NCBI GenBank assembly: GCA_937872685.1
Contig: CALMTS010000434.1
Span: forward strand, 1 to 35,040
Length of the DNA: 35,040 nt
Direction of reading: 5' to 3'
Source of the DNA: an uncultured Desulfomicrobium sp.
Lineage (GTDB): Bacteria; Desulfobacterota; Desulfovibrionia; Desulfovibrionales; Desulfomicrobiaceae
The position numbers and the translations under genes were made by a program. Positions 15,963-22,914 of the stretch are shown here, piece after piece; position 1 is the stretch's first letter; each line of letters begins with the position of its first letter. The notes beneath the pieces were generated by a model that made no database searches, was not told the origin of the DNA, and worked only from the letters and a program-made list of their open reading frames with translations.

Positions 15963-16029
15963 TGTATTCCTCGAATTCCGGATGAAGCGAAAGGCCGTGC
16001 CGCAGACGTGGCTGCGTGCGCGGGCGCCA

Positions 16030-16944
16030 TCAGATCTTGGTCGTGCCCGCCACGCCGAACATGCCGGTCGGTTTGATGCACAGGATGACCATCAGGATGG
16101 CGAAGGCGATCAGGTCCCTGTAGGTCGAGGGGAAGACCGCGACGACGAGGATTTCCACGAAGCCGAGGAGGAATCCGCCCAGGAACGCGCCCCGGATGTC
16201 GCCGATTCCGCCCACCACCGCGGCGATGAACGCCTTCCAGCCGACCATGGCGCCCATGTACGGGTCCAGGATGGGGTAGGAGAGCGCAAAGAGCAACCCC
16301 GCCAGGCCGGCGAAGGAGGAGCCGAGGATGAAGGTGAAGACGATGACGGTGTCGATGGGGATGCCCATGAGCGGGACCGCGAACTTGTCGTAGGAGATGG
16401 CCCTCATGGCCATGCCGATCTTGGTCTTGGTGACGATGAACTGAAGAAAAATGAAGACCAGGACTGCCGAGAGCACGACCCCTATCTTGAGGTTGGTCAT
16501 GCTCACGTCGCCTATGCTGTACACGACCTTGTCGACCAGTTCCGGGAAGCTCTTCCGGCTGGCGCCGAGCAGGGCCAGGTTGCCGTTTTCCAGCACCAGG
16601 CCGCACATCAGGGCGGTAATGACGACATAAAGCCGGTGCGCGCCCTTGCGGCGCAGCGGGCGGTAGGCGATGCGTTCCAGGGAGACGCCGACCAGGGCGG
16701 TCAGGATCATGGTCGCGGGAATGACCATGGCCAGCACCATCCATCCCGGAAGCGACATGGCCATGCCGAGGATGGCCGTGGCGATGAAAAAGGCGATGTA
16801 GGCGCCGACCATGAAGATGTCGCCGTGGGCGAAGTTGATCAGACGCAGCACGCCGTAAACCAGCGTGTAGCCGAGCGCGATCAGGGAGTAGAAACTGCCC
16901 CACTGGAAGGCGTTGAAAAGGTTCTGGATGATACTTGCGAGCAC
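16030..16944 (-). CDS. livH: Branched-chain amino acid ABC transporter permease LivH
   Basis: A 304-residue permease with about eight hydrophobic segments. It shows the LivH hallmarks SLIALGYTLVYGVLRLINFAHGDIFMVGAY near the N-terminus, RPLRRKGAHRLYVVITALM, MRAISYDKFAVPLMGIPID (ATPase contact loop), and VGGIGDIRGAFLGGFLLG. I chose GTG 16944: GGGGGA lies six bases upstream, and the protein then begins at ASIIQNLFNAFQWGSFYSL as in relatives. The open frame continues upstream, but that part crosses the hairpins behind livK. It starts 124 bp downstream of livK, behind a terminator-like hairpin, so its expression is probably lower than that of livK. Confidence 0.93.
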   Translation of the reverse strand: MLASIIQNLFNAFQWGSFYSLIALGYTLVYGVLRLINFAHGDIFMVGAYIAFFIATAILGMAMSLPGWMVLAMVIPATMILTALVGVSLERIAYRPLRRKGAHRLYVVITALMCGLVLENGNLALLGASRKSFPELVDKVVYSIGDVSMTNLKIGVVLSAVLVFIFLQFIVTKTKIGMAMRAISYDKFAVPLMGIPIDTVIVFTFILGSSFAGLAGLLFALSYPILDPYMGAMVGWKAFIAAVVGGIGDIRGAFLGGFLLGFVEILVVAVFPSTYRDLIAFAILMVILCIKPTGMFGVAGTTKI

Positions 16945-16976
16945 GAAATTTCCCCCATCTGTCCTTGGAACCGTCA

Positions 16977-17002
16977 ATCCCGGGATACCTGGAGCCCGGG
17001 AT
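16977..17002 (-). other. Inverted repeat between livK and livH
   Basis: The arms atcccggg (16977-16984) and cccgggat (16995-17002) form a perfect 8-bp stem with a 10-nt loop. It can be extended outward by three more pairs if one A is bulged. It lies between the livK terminator-like hairpin and the livH start and could stabilise the 5' end of a livH mRNA or be part of an attenuator. Confidence 0.65.
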
Positions 17003-17018
17003 GACCACGTTGGCGTGA

Positions 17019-17057
17019 AAAAGCGAAAAGGTGCGCGGGGACGGGTCCCCGCGCACC
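17019..17057 (-). terminator. Intrinsic terminator or attenuator directly after livK
   Basis: A perfect 12-bp GC-rich stem (17030-17041 with 17046-17057) closes a four-base loop. On the minus strand it is followed by TTTTCGCTTTTT. It begins 11 bp after the livK stop. In this position it would end most livK transcripts and let some continue into livHMGF. Confidence 0.9.
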
Positions 17058-17068
17058 GTGAATGAGTC

Positions 17069-18232
17069 TTACGGGCAAACGGACTTGGTGAAGACGAATT
17101 CACCCTGGTCGCTGATCTTGACGACGACGGCGCACTTGATGGGGTCGCCCTGCTCGTCGAATTTCATGTTGCCGGTGATGCCGGGGAACTCTGGGATGGC
17201 GGCCATGGCGTCGCGGATGGCCTTGCGGTCGGCGCGCTCCTTGCCGGTCAGCCCGCCGGTGTTCTGGATGGCCTGCAACACCAGGCGGGTGGCGTCCCAG
17301 GTCAGAGCGGCCACGTCGGCGGGCTCATAGCCGTACTTGGCCTTGTAGCGATCGATGAAGACCTTGGTGTCGCCGGTGGCGCCGGCGGCGGCGTAGTGGG
17401 TCGAGAAGTACTGGCCTTTGCAGTCGTCGCCGCACAGTGCCATCAGTTCGGAGTTGCCCCAGGCGTCGGCGCCCATGAAGGGGCCCTTCCAGCCGAGGTC
17501 GTGGGCCTGCTTCACGATGAGGGCGACCTCATTGTAGTTGTCGGGCAGGAAGATGAAGTCGGGCTTGGCGGCCAGGATGGTCGTCAGCTGAGCGCTGAAA
17601 TCCTGATCCTTGGAGGAGTAGGACTCGAAGGCCTTGACGGCGCCGGCGCCGTTCTTGGCGTTGAAATCGTCACGGAAGATTTCAGCCAGGCCCTTGGAAT
17701 AGTCGTTGTCCAGGGCGTAGAGCACCGCGGCGGTCTTGGCCTTGAACTGCTCCATGGCGAAGTCCACTGCCACGGGACCCTGGAAGGGGTCGAGGAAGGC
17801 GGCGCGGAAGACCCACGGACGGTCCTTGGTGGTGTCGGGGTTGGTGGACCAGGGGGAGATCATCGGGGTCTGGTTGTCGTCGCACACCTGGCCGGCCGGG
17901 ACGGCCTGCTTGCTGGAGTTGGGGCCGACAATGGCCAGGACGCCGTCGCGTTCGATGAGCTTCAGGGCTGCGGCGACAGCGGATTCGGCCTTGGATTCGT
18001 TGTCCTCGTAGATGAACTCGAGCATGTACTTTTTGCCGCCGACTTCGAGGCCGCCCTGGGAGTTGATGTCCTCCTTGAGCATTTCTCCGGCGAACTTGGA
18101 TTCTTCACCCACTTTGGGGATGTCGCCGGTCAACGGGATGTTGAAGCCGATCTTGATGGTTTCGGCGCCCGCGGCCGCAGCAAAGAGCAGCACGCATACC
18201 AGGGCCAGGAAAACACGGGCAAATTTCTTCAC
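17069..18232 (-). CDS. livK: Branched-chain amino acid ABC transporter substrate-binding protein
   Basis: A 387-residue periplasmic binding protein of the type 1 (Leu/Ile/Val) family. An N-terminal signal peptide (KKFARVFLALVCVLLFAAAAGA) is followed by the mature start ETIKIGFNIPLTGDIPKVGEES. Later segments include AIVGPNSSKQAVPAGQVC, PMISPWSTNP, FRAAFLDPFQGPVAVDF and AALTWDATRLVLQAI, all in the order expected for this family. GTG 18232 is chosen because GGAGG lies six bases upstream and gives a normal signal peptide. The ligand is probably a branched-chain amino acid. Amide or other amino acid ligands occur in the family and cannot be excluded. Confidence 0.93.
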   Translation of the reverse strand: MKKFARVFLALVCVLLFAAAAGAETIKIGFNIPLTGDIPKVGEESKFAGEMLKEDINSQGGLEVGGKKYMLEFIYEDNESKAESAVAAALKLIERDGVLAIVGPNSSKQAVPAGQVCDDNQTPMISPWSTNPDTTKDRPWVFRAAFLDPFQGPVAVDFAMEQFKAKTAAVLYALDNDYSKGLAEIFRDDFNAKNGAGAVKAFESYSSKDQDFSAQLTTILAAKPDFIFLPDNYNEVALIVKQAHDLGWKGPFMGADAWGNSELMALCGDDCKGQYFSTHYAAAGATGDTKVFIDRYKAKYGYEPADVAALTWDATRLVLQAIQNTGGLTGKERADRKAIRDAMAAIPEFPGITGNMKFDEQGDPIKCAVVVKISDQGEFVFTKSVCP

Positions 18233-18673
18233 AAACAACCTCCATAAGTAAGTGTTACAAAGTGACGGTTTTTCTAAACGAGAAAACCAAAAAAAGAAAG
18301 GTATTTGAGGGTCGTGCACCCTATTTTGTAAGAAACTCCGGACTCTCGGAAAGAAATGCGTGATTCGAACTGCTTAGGCATGGTTTGATTGTGCAATCAT
18401 CGTGCCTTCGCCAAACCGTATGCGCTTGCGAATCATCGACGGCGTTCAGGGGCGCTACGCTACGTAAATTCGCTCCTTGTCTGGCTTTGCGGGCGATTGC
18501 GCCGATTCGGTTTCGCATTCCGAAATTGTCAATCCCGGGCGGATGCGGCGCTGGCAATTTTGCATTTTTGTATAATCAGGACGCATGTGCGCGGGGGAAG
18601 AAACCCTTGCCAAAGGGCAGGGGGGAACTTACAAACCATGGTCCTGTTCAACGATCAAGGGGAGGGGCAGTCC
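18233..18673. other. Gene-free region between divergent livK and gmhA
   Basis: This is the longest stretch without a gene. The livK-proximal 100 bp are AT-rich with a long A/T run (pyrimidine-rich on the minus strand) and probably hold the livK promoter. In the middle is the palindrome tgattg-tg-caatca (18386-18399), a possible operator. The part from 18420 to 18545 is GC-richer, with several short inverted repeats such as gcgaat/attcgc and attcgg/ccgaa. A TATAAT stands at 18571-18576. Short open frames here have no ribosome sites and no recognisable family, so I do not call a gene. A small RNA or a dispersed repeat could be present, but I cannot show it. Confidence 0.5.
18571..18576 (+). promoter_or_regulatory. 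Possible -10 box upstream of gmhA
   Basis: A perfect TATAAT in an AT-rich segment about 100 bp upstream of the gmhA start. No good -35 box stands at 16-18 bp distance, so this is only a candidate. Confidence 0.3.
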
Positions 18674-19297
18674 ATGACCGATCGCGTACTGCGGATCATC
18701 ACGACCCATGCGCAGGATGGCGCCACGCTGCGGACCGCGTTTTTCGCCGACCATGCGGAGCAGGTCGCCGAGGTCGCCCGGGCCATGGCTCTGAGCCTTA
18801 CGGGCGGCGGAAAGATTCTTTTCTGCGGCAACGGCGGGAGCGCCGCCGACGCACAGCATTTCGCGGCGGAGCTGGTCAACCGGTTCATGATGGAGCGACC
18901 GCCACTGCCGGCCATCGCGCTGACCACGGATTCGTCGGCCCTGACGGCCATCGGCAACGACTATTCGTTCGAGCAGGTCTTCAGCAAGCAGGTGCAGGCC
19001 CTGGGCCGGCCCGGAGACGTGCTGATCGGGATTTCCACCTCGGGCAAAAGCGCCAACGTCAACGAGGCCCTGCGCGTGGGCTTGGAGAACGGTCTGGTAA
19101 CGGTCGGGATCGGCGGCGGCAACGGCGGGACCATGGTCCGGCACTGCCATCACGCCCTCATCGTGCCTGATACCCGGACTCCGCTCATCCAGGAAATTCA
19201 TGCCGCCATCGGCCACCTGCTCTGCGGCCTGGTGGATTACTATCTGTTTGAAGCGGTTGACGAGCTCGAACCTTTCCTGGGCTCCGAGCAATCGTAA
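18674..19297 (+). CDS. gmhA: Sedoheptulose-7-phosphate isomerase (SIS domain)
   Basis: Converts sedoheptulose 7-phosphate to D-glycero-D-manno-heptose 7-phosphate, the first step of ADP-heptose synthesis for the lipopolysaccharide core. The 207-residue protein contains the SIS fold with FCGNGGSAADAQHFAAELVNRF (about 50-71), LTTDSSALTAIGNDY, IGISTSGKSANV, and the late IQEIHAAIGHLLCGLVDYYL. The last segment carries the catalytic His and is typical of GmhA rather than other SIS proteins such as DiaA, which is the main alternative. ATG 18674 is preceded by GGGGAGGGG; an upstream in-frame ATG at 18638 lacks a good site. fmdB-type and hemC genes follow in a likely three-gene operon. Confidence 0.88.
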   Translation: MTDRVLRIITTHAQDGATLRTAFFADHAEQVAEVARAMALSLTGGGKILFCGNGGSAADAQHFAAELVNRFMMERPPLPAIALTTDSSALTAIGNDYSFEQVFSKQVQALGRPGDVLIGISTSGKSANVNEALRVGLENGLVTVGIGGGNGGTMVRHCHHALIVPDTRTPLIQEIHAAIGHLLCGLVDYYLFEAVDELEPFLGSEQS

Positions 19298-19311
19298 TTT
19301 AAGGAGGACGC

Positions 19312-19554
19312 ATGCCTATTTTTGAATACGTCTGCAATGCATGCCAGAAGGAGTTCGAGGAGATCGTCCTCGGCGGCGAGCAGCCAGTCTGCCCGGCCTG
19401 CGGGTCAGGGGATACGACCAAGCTCATTTCGCGCGGGGTGTTCCGGACCGGCGGTCCCATTGTCATGGGTTCGCCCAGCGCCAACGCCATCACCACACGG
19501 GGCAAGAGCGGCTGCGGTTCCTGCAGCGGCGGCAACTGCTCCAGTTGCGGCTAA
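19312..19554 (+). CDS. FmdB-type zinc ribbon protein
   Basis: An 80-residue protein starting MPIFEYVC. It has two CxxC knuckles (CNAC at about residues 8-11 and CPAC at about 27-30), the pattern of the FmdB/CxxC_CXXC_SSSS putative regulatory family. The C-terminus is Ser/Gly/Cys-rich ([13 protein letters not shown]), with four additional cysteines that could bind metal. The ribosome site AAGGAGG is strong. It lies 14 bp after gmhA and 17 bp before hemC. Its role is unknown; FmdB was named for a proposed regulator of an amide-induced porin. Confidence 0.9.
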   Translation: MPIFEYVCNACQKEFEEIVLGGEQPVCPACGSGDTTKLISRGVFRTGGPIVMGSPSANAITTRGKSGCGSCSGGNCSSCG

Positions 19555-19571
19555 CCCTCAAAGGACTTTTG

Positions 19572-20507
19572 ATGAACAACATTCGCATCGCCACCCGCGG
19601 GAGCAAACTGGCCCTGTGGCAGGCGCATCACATTTCGGATCTGCTCCGGGCCCAGTATCCAGGCATCAACGTCGAACTGAACATCATCAAGACCAAGGGC
19701 GACAAGATTCTGGACGTCCCGCTGGCCAAGATCGGCGGCAAGGGCCTGTTCGTGAAGGAGATCGAGGAGGCGCTGCTGGCTGGCGAGGCCGACATCGCCG
19801 TGCACTCCATGAAGGATGTCCCGGCGGAGCTGCCCGAGGGGCTCAAGCTCGGCATCATCCCCGAGCGCGAAGCGCCCACGGACTGCTTTCTGAGCGCCGC
19901 GTACCCCGACATCGCCTCGCTGCCCGCCGGCGCCCGCGTCGGCACTAGCAGCCTGCGCCGTCAGACCCAGCTCATGGGCATGCGTCGGGACCTGTGCATC
20001 GTGTCCCTGCGCGGCAACCTGGACACCCGGGTCGGCAAGCTCATGGCCGGAGAGTTCGACGCCATCATCGTGGCCATGGCCGGCCTGAACCGCCTGGGCC
20101 TTGGCGCGCCGCACATGCAGGAGCTTGCCCCTCCGGCGTTCTACCCTGCCGTGGCGCAGGGCGCGCTGGGCATCGAGTTCCGCACCGACCGGCCGGAGCT
20201 GGACGGGCTGCTGGCCTTCCTGGACCATGCGCCCACGAGGGCCTGCGTTGAAGCCGAGCGGTCCTTCCTTTTCGGGCTGGACGGCGGCTGCCAGGTGCCC
20301 ATCGCCGGTTTTGCGACCCTTTCAGGCCAGGCGCTGACGCTGACGGGCCTGGTGGCCGATCTGTGCGGGGAGCGTGTCATCCGGCACGAGGCTTCGGGCC
20401 CGGCCACGGAGGCCGTGCAGCTTGGGGCGGGAGTCGCCAGGGCGGTCCTTGAACAGGGCGGCCAGGAGATTCTGGACGAGGTCTACAGGAGCGGCGCGGC
20501 GGTCTGA
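19572..20507 (+). CDS. hemC: Hydroxymethylbilane synthase (porphobilinogen deaminase)
   Basis: Joins four porphobilinogen molecules into hydroxymethylbilane for heme, siroheme and cobamide synthesis. The 311-residue protein shows [51 protein letters not shown] with the catalytic Asp, [23 protein letters not shown] and [11 protein letters not shown]. The dipyrromethane cofactor is carried by the Cys in [10 protein letters not shown], Cys240. Length is normal. In a sulfate reducer, siroheme for dissimilatory sulfite reductase would be a major product; this is inference from the presumed lineage. The start has AAGGA upstream. Confidence 0.96.
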   Translation: MNNIRIATRGSKLALWQAHHISDLLRAQYPGINVELNIIKTKGDKILDVPLAKIGGKGLFVKEIEEALLAGEADIAVHSMKDVPAELPEGLKLGIIPEREAPTDCFLSAAYPDIASLPAGARVGTSSLRRQTQLMGMRRDLCIVSLRGNLDTRVGKLMAGEFDAIIVAMAGLNRLGLGAPHMQELAPPAFYPAVAQGALGIEFRTDRPELDGLLAFLDHAPTRACVEAERSFLFGLDGGCQVPIAGFATLSGQALTLTGLVADLCGERVIRHEASGPATEAVQLGAGVARAVLEQGGQEILDEVYRSGAAV

Positions 20508-20527
20508 ACCGGGCCGCTTCCGACGCG

Positions 20528-20559
20528 AAAGGGCAGGCGGGTTGACCGCCCGCCCTTTT
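20528..20559. terminator. Terminator between convergent hemC and cobT
   Basis: aagggc-a-ggcgg (20529-20540) pairs with ccgcc-c-gccctt (20546-20557) around a five-base loop, with a single A-C mismatch. A T run (20556-20559) follows on the plus strand and TTTC on the minus strand. It best serves hemC and touches the cobT stop. Confidence 0.78.
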
Positions 20560-21623
20560 CATTTTCCGGCGTTCACACCTGCCGAGGCGAACGTGGCCAT
20601 TTCGTTGTAGATGTTGGCCGCGCTGCGCAGGATGAAAACGGCCATGGCCGCTCCCGTGCCCTCGCCCAGGCGCATGCCCAGGTTGAGGATGGGGGCCGCG
20701 CCCACTCCCTCCATGACGGCGGCAAAGCCCGGTTCGGCCGAGGCATGGGCGAAGAAGGCGTATTCGGCCACGGTCGGGCATATGGCCCGGGCCGCGGCAA
20801 AGGCGCTGCTTGAAATGAAGCCGTCGATGACCAGCGCCATGCCCAGGCTCGCGCCGCCCAGAAGCATCCCCGCCAGGGTGGCGATTTCGAACCCGCCCAG
20901 GCAGGCCAGAATGCCGATGGGGTCGCCCGTGGCGACGGCCGGCGCGTGCAGGGCCAGGGCCTTTTGGATGACCCGGATCTTGTGGCGCACCCCTTCCGCG
21001 TTCAGACCCGTGCCCGGACCCGTGATGGCCTCGGGGTCAAGGCCCAGGTAGGCGCTGAAAAGGGCCGTGGCCGGGGTGGTGTTGGCGATGCCCATCTCGC
21101 CGGTGCAGAGGGTGCGGATGCCGTCCTCCTTGGCGGCGCGGGCCAGGCGAATACCGTTTTCCAGGGCCTGGACGCATTCCTCGCGGGTCATGGCCGCGTG
21201 GGTGGTGAAGTCGCGGGTGCCCGGAGCGACCTTGCACTGCACCAGCGCGGGGTGTTCGGGGAACGCGCCGCCCAGGCAGCCCGCGTCCACAACCCTGAGG
21301 TCCACTCCGGCCGTGCGCGTCAGCACGTTGATGGCCGCGCCGTTGCGAACGAAATTTTCGACCATCTGCCGCGTCACTTCCTGCGGGAAGAGGCTCACGC
21401 CCTGGGCCGCAACCCCATGGTCACCGGCGCAGGTGTACACGCGCGCCGGGTCGACCGCGGGCGCGCCCCCGGCGGCCAGGGCCACCAGGCGGCAGGCGAT
21501 GCCCTCCAGGGTGCCAAGGCTCCCTTTGGGCTTGGTCTGTGTGTCGAGATGGGCCTGGGCCAGGTCGAAATATGTCGGGTCGAGGGGGCGTATCCCGTCG
21601 ATGGCGGACTGCAGAAGTGACAT
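20559..21623 (-). CDS. cobT: Nicotinate-nucleotide--dimethylbenzimidazole phosphoribosyltransferase
   Basis: Activates the lower-ligand base of cobamides by transferring ribose phosphate from nicotinate mononucleotide. The 354-residue protein has the family length (Salmonella 356). Visible are LDTQTKPKGSLGTLE near the N-terminus, VYTCAGDHGVAAQGVSLFPQEVTRQM, GAAINVLTRTAGVDLRVVDAG, GEMGIANTTPATALFSA, and LNLGMRLGEGTGAAMAV with the catalytic Glu (Glu321). It is divergent from the DUF523 gene with only 58 bp between, leaving no room for a full cobalamin riboswitch. No other cobamide gene is adjacent except hemC across the terminator. Confidence 0.95.
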   Translation of the reverse strand: MSLLQSAIDGIRPLDPTYFDLAQAHLDTQTKPKGSLGTLEGIACRLVALAAGGAPAVDPARVYTCAGDHGVAAQGVSLFPQEVTRQMVENFVRNGAAINVLTRTAGVDLRVVDAGCLGGAFPEHPALVQCKVAPGTRDFTTHAAMTREECVQALENGIRLARAAKEDGIRTLCTGEMGIANTTPATALFSAYLGLDPEAITGPGTGLNAEGVRHKIRVIQKALALHAPAVATGDPIGILACLGGFEIATLAGMLLGGASLGMALVIDGFISSSAFAAARAICPTVAEYAFFAHASAEPGFAAVMEGVGAAPILNLGMRLGEGTGAAMAVFILRSAANIYNEMATFASAGVNAGK

Positions 21624-21641
21624 GAAGCCTCCGGAATGTCA
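21618..21641. promoter_or_regulatory. Inverted repeat at the cobT start, possible operator
   Basis: tgacat (21618-21623) and atgtca (21636-21641) are perfect inverted arms separated by 12 bp that include a central tccgga. The left arm contains the cobT start codon. The repeat lies in the short divergent region and could bind a regulator or fold in the cobT leader. Confidence 0.3.
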
Positions 21642-21681
21642 GGTTTTTCAAGGAATGCAATCGAGTTCATAGGGCTACAGG

Positions 21682-22155
21682 ATGGACCACACGATGACAA
21701 GAGACGATTTCCGGCCGGCGCAAGACCGCTGCATTCTGGTCAGCGCCTGCCTGCTCGGCGTGTATTGCCGTTACGACGGCCGCATGGAAGCCGATGAACG
21801 CATTACGGCCCTGGCCGATCGCTTCACCCTCATTCCCGTCTGTCCGGAGCAGCTGGGCGGCCTGCCCACGCCGCGGCAACCGGTGGAACTGCTACAGGGA
21901 AAGGCCGTGACCCGTGACGGCTCTGATCTGACCGAGGCTTTCAGGCGCGGCGTTGAGCAGGTCGTACGTATCGCCCGGCTGACAGGGGCCCGAACCGCAG
22001 TGCTCCAGCCCAGGTCGCCGAGCTGCGGCATCGGGCTGATCTACGACGGCACGTTTTCCGGGACCCGCATTCCGGGCCACGGGATGCTGGCGGGTCGCCT
22101 GGCCGATGAGGACTTTCTCCTGTGCACGCCGGACGGCTTGGACAGGCTCGGCTGA
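21682..22155 (+). CDS. DUF523 family protein
   Basis: A 157-residue soluble protein with the DUF523 signature: ILVSACLLGVYCRYDGR (about 18-34), LIPVCPEQLGGLPTPR (about 52-67) and VLQPRSPSCG. Conserved cysteines in these three segments suggest metal or Fe-S binding, but the biochemical role is not known to me. Some relatives carry an extra DUF1722 domain; this one does not. An internal ATG at 21694 is an alternative start, since no strong ribosome site distinguishes them. It is divergent from cobT and followed by a PilZ gene. Confidence 0.88.
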   Translation: MDHTMTRDDFRPAQDRCILVSACLLGVYCRYDGRMEADERITALADRFTLIPVCPEQLGGLPTPRQPVELLQGKAVTRDGSDLTEAFRRGVEQVVRIARLTGARTAVLQPRSPSCGIGLIYDGTFSGTRIPGHGMLAGRLADEDFLLCTPDGLDRLG

Positions 22156-22232
22156 ACAGCCCCTTTTCTTTTCCCCGGGAAGGACTATACGATGAGATTA
22201 GTCTCCAAGATGCCGGGGATGGGGAGGGAAGG

Positions 22233-22559
22233 ATGGCCGACGACGCAACAAACAGGCGCGCATTCCCGCGCCAGCGCAAGGACAACAGCGTGAAGTACAG
22301 CTTGGTGGACAGTGAAGAGTACCACGACGGCCGGCTCATCGACATGGGCGAAGGCGGGTTGTGCATGGAGACGTGCTCGCCGCTTCGGACCGGCTCGGTC
22401 ATCTATGTCCAGCTGCTGAATCTGCACCCCGAAAAGAAGGGTTTGGCCGCGCACCGCAGCTTTCAGGGGCGGGTGCGCTGGACCAGGGACCTGGGGTGCA
22501 CGGACAAGACGCGATTCGGCATCGGCGTGCAGTACACTCGGCCGGTTTCGCGGCCATGA
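22233..22559 (+). CDS. PilZ domain protein
   Basis: A 108-residue single-domain protein of the c-di-GMP-binding PilZ family. The N-terminal arginine motif is RRAFPRQRKDN (about residues 8-18). The second motif, normally (D/N)xSxxG, reads LIDMGEGGLCM, so Ser is replaced by Gly. The following strands (GSVIYVQLLNLHPE, FQGRVRWTRDLG, TRFGIGVQYT) fit the PilZ barrel and its GIxF/GVQF ending. ATG 22233 follows gggaggg; the long upstream open frame overlaps the DUF523 gene and is not used. c-di-GMP binding is likely but the altered motif leaves some doubt. Confidence 0.85.
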   Translation: MADDATNRRAFPRQRKDNSVKYSLVDSEEYHDGRLIDMGEGGLCMETCSPLRTGSVIYVQLLNLHPEKKGLAAHRSFQGRVRWTRDLGCTDKTRFGIGVQYTRPVSRP

Positions 22560-22578
22560 AACAAGCAGGGTAATCCAG

Positions 22579-22914
22579 ATGTCAGCATTCGAAGAGGAAC
22601 TCGAGGCGAGCGCGGAACTGTTGAAGGGCGGGAAAATCGCCAAAGAGCAGGCCCGAGCCTATGCGCGCTCCCTGGTCTGGTTCCGGGAACACAGCCAGGA
22701 ACTGGCCGAGGCGGGCTGGACCGTTGCGGACCTCTACCGCATCGGAACCCTGGCCTTCCCCTATTCGGAGTGGGGGCCCGGCTGGCTGTCGCTGTGGAAC
22801 AACGAAAAATGTGAACCCCGGCTGGGAAACCGGGGTTCGCTTGAGTTCGTCCTGCACGAGGCGGGAGGTGACGTGGTCCAGACCTGCTGGCTCGTCAAGA
22901 ATTTCCTGTCCTGA
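22579..22914 (+). CDS. Protein of unknown function, 111 residues
   Basis: A soluble acidic protein. The first half is helical (FEEELEASAELLKGGKIAKEQARAYARSLVWF). The second half has aromatic segments (FPYSEWGPGWLSLWN) and a terminal hydrophobic strand (VVQTCWLVKNFLS). I recognise no family. It starts 19 bp after the PilZ gene and is probably co-transcribed. Its stop codon directly abuts the stop of the convergent gene at 22915. Composition matches the neighbours, supporting a real gene. Confidence 0.7.
   Translation: MSAFEEELEASAELLKGGKIAKEQARAYARSLVWFREHSQELAEAGWTVADLYRIGTLAFPYSEWGPGWLSLWNNEKCEPRLGNRGSLEFVLHEAGGDVVQTCWLVKNFLS
22813..22838 (+). other. Perfect hairpin inside the gene at 22579
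   Basis: gaaccccgg (22813-22821) and ccggggttc (22830-22838) form a perfect 9-bp stem with an eight-base loop inside the coding region, about 75 bp before the stop. No T run follows. Confidence 0.6.

Noticed and set aside
14697-17004. Long open frames on the plus strand across the liv permease genes
   Set aside because: Antisense to clear livG, livM and livH; rich in Asp, His, Gly and Glu repeats produced by reading membrane-protein codons backwards.
18321-18557. A 78-codon open frame on the minus strand in the livK-gmhA gap
   Set aside because: No ribosome site, no recognisable domain and ending just upstream of the livK promoter region; more likely a repeat or RNA region than a gene.
18551-18566. 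A sigma-54-like tggcaattttgcat near gmhA
   Set aside because: The spacing between the GG and GC elements is 7 bases instead of the required 10.
20559-21681. Cobalamin riboswitch upstream of cobT
   Set aside because: Only 58 bp separate cobT from the divergent gene, too short for the roughly 200-nt element, and no B12-box-like sequence is visible.
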